Assembly (NCBI GenBank): GCA_023399465.1
Contig: JAEWPB010000108.1
Location: 1-8,033 of the forward strand
Source of the DNA: Pseudomonadota bacterium
GTDB lineage: Bacteria > Pseudomonadota > Alphaproteobacteria > Rhizobiales > Rhizobiaceae
Direction: 5' to 3'
Length of the DNA stretch: 8,033 nt
The translations under genes were made by a program, and so were the position numbers. The notes below the pieces were generated by a model. That model saw only the letters and a program-made list of their open reading frames with translations, was not told the origin of the DNA and ran no database searches. Position 1 is the stretch's first letter. Every line of letters begins with the position of its first letter. Shown here piece after piece: positions 5,341 to 8,033 of the stretch.

Positions 5341-6523
5341 TGCTCTTTTCCATGACGTCGACCGCACGCTCGGCGAGGCTCAGGCGGTTGCCGGTGCCCT
5401 TCGCGGCCTTGCCGGTGAGGATCGTGTGAATCGGCGATGAGGCGCCCTCGCGCGCCGCCGTCAGCACAACCATGCGGGCGGCGACATCGGCGATCTCCTC
5501 GCGAAGAACGGCATCCTGCTCCGGCGTGCGCGACCGGGGCAACCGTTCGGCAAGCGCGACGGCGCGGTTGCGGACCTCTTCCGACAAACTCTCGGTATCC
5601 TTGATGTTCATGGCGTTCGTCTTGCGTGTCCCGGATGTTGCGTTCGGCTGCTTGTACCCGATTGTATCGTCTGTCGTCGCTGCCGGCCGAGCGACGGCGG
5701 GTAGCGCGATGCCAGCGGCCTTCAATGCCTTGCCTGCATCGCGAAGCTCGGCGCTTGCGGTCTTCAACTTGTCCTTCAGCCGCGCGATCTCGCCCTGGCG
5801 GCGCTCGATGACACCGTCCTTGTCGGCATTGGCGGCATGTTCGCGCGCCAGCTTGTCCTCGAGCCGGAGGGTCTTGTGTTCCTCGCGGGTGAGACGCGCT
5901 TCGGCATCCTTGGTGCGTTGCGACAGGCTCTTCACGTCCTCGCGCAGGCTCTCGCGCTCTTCACGCAGGTCACGGACGCGGAACTTCAGGCTCTCTATTT
6001 CTGTCTCACGCGTGGCCAGGTCGATCTTCAGGCTGTCATGTTCGAGGGCGAGAGCGCGATAACGCTGCTTCGCCTCGGACAGTGCCAGGTCACCCGCGAC
6101 CTTGGCCTCCTCGGTCGCGTGCAGGCCCTCCTTGAGTTCCTCGACATGCTGGTCCTCGCGGCGCAACTGCGACCGCAGTTCGGCGGCCTCGACATTCATG
6201 GCGTTCATGCGCATCTGCAGTTCGCTGTTGTCGGAGGCAAGCCGCCCGGCTTCCCGCGACAGCATGTCGGCGCGCGAGCGCAGGGCCGCCGCCTTTTCCC
6301 GCTCGGAGGCAAGCTTCTGGCTGGTTCTGGCGTTTTCGGCGGCATAGGTGGCGCGCACCATGTCCTTCTGCGCCCGCACTTCCTGCGGGCTCAGCGGCAT
6401 CGTCGCTTTCAGCCGGTTCTCGGTGTAGCGCACGACGCGGCGATGAACGGCGGGGGCGAGAAGCAGGACGAGAAGCGTCGCCGTCAAAAAGCCCAATCCA
6501 AACAAGAGAGCAAATTCGATCAC
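5327..6523 (-). CDS. Membrane-anchored long coiled-coil protein of unknown function
   Basis: This 398-residue protein has one N-terminal transmembrane helix (about 3-23), then basic residues, so it is probably tethered to the inner membrane with its bulk in the cytoplasm. Residues 62-268 are almost all charged heptad-like helix rich in Glu, Arg, Lys, Leu and Ala, a long coiled coil. A low-complexity linker (about 269-305) leads to a short C-terminal helical domain (308-392) containing E-E-I-A-D-V-A-A-R-M and a G-A-S-S-P-I-H turn. I recognise no catalytic motif. The start is GTG at 6523 with a weak ribosome-binding site; a later start would remove the membrane helix, which reads as genuine. 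It converges on the methyltransferase gene and lies downstream of eipA on the same strand, with terminator and promoter between. A scaffold role at the envelope is plausible but only inferred. Confidence 0.85.
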   Translation of the reverse strand: MIEFALLFGLGFLTATLLVLLLAPAVHRRVVRYTENRLKATMPLSPQEVRAQKDMVRATYAAENARTSQKLASEREKAAALRSRADMLSREAGRLASDNSELQMRMNAMNVEAAELRSQLRREDQHVEELKEGLHATEEAKVAGDLALSEAKQRYRALALEHDSLKIDLATRETEIESLKFRVRDLREERESLREDVKSLSQRTKDAEARLTREEHKTLRLEDKLAREHAANADKDGVIERRQGEIARLKDKLKTASAELRDAGKALKAAGIALPAVARPAATTDDTIGYKQPNATSGTRKTNAMNIKDTESLSEEVRNRAVALAERLPRSRTPEQDAVLREEIADVAARMVVLTAAREGASSPIHTILTGKAAKGTGNRLSLAERAVDVMEKSSEPG

Positions 6524-6591
6524 GTTGCGGCCGTCTCGGAGGGTTGGAGGTCGGTTTGCGTGCGGGGACGCGCGTAGGCGCGCATCAACAT

Positions 6592-6620
6592 ACTAAAACA
6601 CGGCACAATGCTTATCACAA
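6592..6620 (-). promoter_or_regulatory. Candidate promoter of the coiled-coil gene
   Basis: On the minus strand TTGTGA (6615-6620) and TTTAGT (6592-6597) are 17 bases apart and each matches the housekeeping consensus at about 4/6 positions. It lies between the eipA terminator and the GTG start at 6523, exactly where a separate promoter would be needed. The leader would be about 60 bases and contains a small GCGCG-CCTA-CGCGC hairpin. Confidence 0.45.
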
Positions 6621-6634
6621 GGACCACAAAAGAG

Positions 6635-6658
6635 AATGGCGGCCATCGGGCCGCCATT
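6635..6658 (-). terminator. Intrinsic terminator downstream of eipA
   Basis: AATGGCGGCC (6635-6644) and GGCCGCCATT (6649-6658) form a perfect 10-base-pair stem with a 4-base loop. On the minus strand the hairpin is followed by CTCTTTTGTGG, a T-rich tract, and begins about 20 bases after the eipA stop codon. This separates eipA transcription from the coiled-coil gene. Confidence 0.85.
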
Positions 6659-6678
6659 TCACAAGTCGTTTGCCCGTT

Positions 6679-7266
6679 TCAGAACGGGTTCCAGGTCGGT
6701 GCCCGGGTTAGCTTGAGGTAGCCGACGTTGAGGCCGAGCCGTGCGCCGACGCCGGTGCGGATCGGCACGACCAGCACGTCGTTGTTGCGCAGGACCGTCA
6801 TGCCGACGCCGGCGACGACGAAGGCCGAGCCACTGACGCCGCCAAGGCGGCTGTAGAGGCTGTCGACCGACGGCAGGTTGTAGACGAGCATCATCGTCCG
6901 GCTGCCCTGGCCGCCATAGTCGAGGCCGAGCGAGGGGCCCTGCCAGTAGACGTCGTGCTGGCCGACGTTCTTGGTGTTCAGCTGGCCTTCGCCATAGGTC
7001 AGGCCACCGATGAAGGCGCCGGAGCCTTCCTGGCCGAGAATGTAGCCGTTCGGCAGGCCGTAGTTTTCGAATGCTTTCTCGATGACCTTGGCGAGACCGC
7101 CGGTGGTCGAGCCGAAAAAGCCATGCCCGGCATCGACGATTTCCTGCATCGTGTACTGGCTTCCGTTCGCCGATGCGGCCCTGATGGGCAAAATGAAGGT
7201 GGCAAGCGCCATGACCGCCATGATCAGGCCTAGGCCCGCAACTCTGCGGGTTTCGTGGGTGCGCAT
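6679..7266 (-). CDS. eipA: EipA family periplasmic envelope-integrity protein (DUF1134)
   Basis: This 195-residue protein matches DUF1134, which includes Brucella EipA, a soluble periplasmic small beta-barrel protein needed for envelope-stress resistance. A signal peptide is clear: basic N-terminus (R-T-H-E-T-R-R), hydrophobic core about 10-27, and a signal-peptidase site after A-S-A at 31-33. The mature domain starts at Q-Y-T-M-Q-E-I-V (37-44) and shows the family pattern: G-F-F-G-S-T-T-G-G-L-A (49-59), L-D-Y-G-G-Q-G-S-R-T (115-124), Y-N-L (129-131), V-V-P-I-R-T-G-V-G-A-R-L-G-L-N-V-G-Y-L (166-184). The frame is open to 7356, but the start at 7266 gives a proper signal peptide and has AGGAG 11 bases upstream. 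It diverges from chpT, as I recall for Brucella, and has its own terminator. As I recall, CtrA directly activates eipA in Brucella; a CtrA-like box lies 72 bases upstream here. Confidence 0.93.
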   Translation of the reverse strand: MRTHETRRVAGLGLIMAVMALATFILPIRAASANGSQYTMQEIVDAGHGFFGSTTGGLAKVIEKAFENYGLPNGYILGQEGSGAFIGGLTYGEGQLNTKNVGQHDVYWQGPSLGLDYGGQGSRTMMLVYNLPSVDSLYSRLGGVSGSAFVVAGVGMTVLRNNDVLVVPIRTGVGARLGLNVGYLKLTRAPTWNPF

Positions 7267-7337
7267 GATCTGTTCCGCTCCTGGTGAATCAGCTTTGCAT
7301 CGCCATCCGACGACCGGTTCATTTTGTGCGGATCGTC

Positions 7338-7354
7338 TTAATAATCGGTTTACC
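7338..7354. promoter_or_regulatory. CtrA-like binding site between eipA and chpT
   Basis: The sequence reads TTAA (7338-7341), seven bases, then TTTACC (7349-7354). The CtrA consensus in alphaproteobacteria is TTAA-N7-TTAA(C), so this matches 7 of 8 core positions with exact spacing, plus the following CC. It lies 72 bases upstream of the eipA start and 106 bases upstream of chpT. It may control either gene or both. I could not assign clear -10/-35 boxes around it. Confidence 0.55.
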
Positions 7355-7459
7355 AAATATGTTGTCTTTATGGCGGATGGCGCACACCACCTTCGCGCAA
7401 CTTTGATCTGCTACGGGCGATGCAAAAAAAATGCATTGGCCTCGCACCAGGAGAACATG

Positions 7460-8033
7460 ATGTCCAAGAACCCTAATCTCACGCTCGCCGGACCCGATCT
7501 GGCGGCACTTCTGTGCAGCCGCGTTTGTCACGATGTCATTTCGCCGGTCGGTGCGATCAATAACGGTCTGGAGCTGCTGGACGAGGGCGGCGCCGACGCC
7601 GACGCGATGGACCTGATCCGCACGAGCGCGCTCAACGCCTCGGTGCGGCTGAAGTTCGCCCGTCTGGCCTTCGGCGCGTCCGGCTCGGTCGGCGCGTCGA
7701 TCGACACCGGCGAGGCGGAAAAGGCGGCCAAGGATTTCGCCGCCGCCGAAAAGAAGACGGAAGTCACCTGGAACGGTCCGCGCGAGATCATCGCCAAGAA
7801 CCGCGTCAAGCTGCTGCTCAACATGTTCCTCGTCGCTTACGGCTCGATCCCGCGCGGCGGTTCGCTGGACATCACCCTGGAGAAACCCGGGCTAGAGGCC
7901 CGCTTCACCATCGTCGCCAAGGGCCGGATGATGCGCGTGCCGGCGAAGTTTGCCGAGATGTGCAATGGCACCATCGAGGAAGCGATCGATGCCCACTCGA
8001 TCCAGCCCTACTATACGGTGCTGATGGCCGAGG
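7460..8033 (+). CDS. chpT: Histidine phosphotransferase ChpT (3' end cut by the window)
   Basis: At least 191 codons are present with no stop before the window edge; probably only about 20-25 residues are missing. ChpT is the dimeric cytoplasmic phosphotransferase that moves phosphate from the hybrid kinase CckA to the cell-cycle regulators CtrA and CpdR. The helix with the phosphorylated histidine is unmistakable: L-C-S-R-V-C-H-D-V-I-S-P-V-G-A-I-N-N-G, with His24 as the phosphoacceptor counted from 7460. A second helix (M-D-L-I-R-T-S-A) completes the dimerisation and histidine-phosphotransfer domain. The degenerate, non-catalytic HATPase-like domain follows from about residue 95, ending in view with H-S-I-Q-P-Y-Y-T-V-L-M-A-E. 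ATG codons at 7457 and 7460 are in frame; AGGAG at 7449-7453 is 6 bases from the second, so I prefer 7460. An A8 tract lies upstream at 7425-7432. Confidence 0.95.
   Translation, partial: MSKNPNLTLAGPDLAALLCSRVCHDVISPVGAINNGLELLDEGGADADAMDLIRTSALNASVRLKFARLAFGASGSVGASIDTGEAEKAAKDFAAAEKKTEVTWNGPREIIAKNRVKLLLNMFLVAYGSIPRGGSLDITLEKPGLEARFTIVAKGRMMRVPAKFAEMCNGTIEEAIDAHSIQPYYTVLMAE

Noticed and set aside
7267..7356. 30-codon N-terminal extension of EipA
   Set aside because: It would bury the signal peptide inside the protein and it overlaps the CtrA-like box; the ATG at 7266 gives a normal secretion signal.
7421..7437. Repeated ATGCA flanking an A tract upstream of chpT
   Set aside because: The units are only five bases and overlap the poly-A run; most likely chance, with no clear regulatory reading.

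Overview
The window reads as chromosomal core DNA of an alphaproteobacterium of the order Hyphomicrobiales (Rhizobiales), probably near Rhizobiaceae or Brucellaceae. The evidence is the GC-rich codon use, an RpoH of the rhizobial type, a DUF1134/EipA gene divergent from the phosphotransferase gene chpT (a neighbourhood I recall from Brucella), and a CtrA-like box between those two genes. I see no insertion sequence, phage gene, CRISPR array, tRNA, rRNA or sign of recent transfer.

Layout: (1) 36-1720: a cyclase-family (kynurenine-formamidase-like) metal hydrolase on the minus strand faces away from a MarR-type regulator on the plus strand. Their 392-base shared upstream region has a plausible promoter for each gene, and inverted repeats lie over the promoter elements. 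This looks like a self-contained regulator/enzyme pair. (2) 1782-3993: two minus-strand genes, an RluD-type pseudouridine synthase followed by the heat-shock sigma factor rpoH, which ends at a good intrinsic terminator. (3) 4078-5310: plus-strand pair of a small single-pass membrane protein (probably DUF6476) and a TrmH/SpoU-family RNA methyltransferase, closely spaced and probably translationally coupled, ending in a bulged hairpin terminator. (4) 5327-6523: a minus-strand membrane-anchored long coiled-coil protein of unknown function. (5) 6679-7266: the periplasmic envelope protein EipA, with its own terminator. (6) 7460 to the window end: chpT, cut off at the right edge before its stop codon.

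Themes: two RNA-modification genes start divergently from an 84-base region and flank the DUF6476 gene. The right end joins cell-cycle phosphorelay (ChpT passes phosphate to CtrA and CpdR) with envelope integrity (EipA). The CtrA-like site between them suggests that the output of the relay feeds back on its own neighbourhood.

I found no convincing undescribed multi-gene system. The points most worth a second look are the CtrA-like box, the operator-like repeats around the MarR/cyclase pair, the terminator that embeds the stop codon of the convergent gene, the 9-base inverted repeat in the rluD/DUF6476 divergent region, and the uncharacterised coiled-coil protein.
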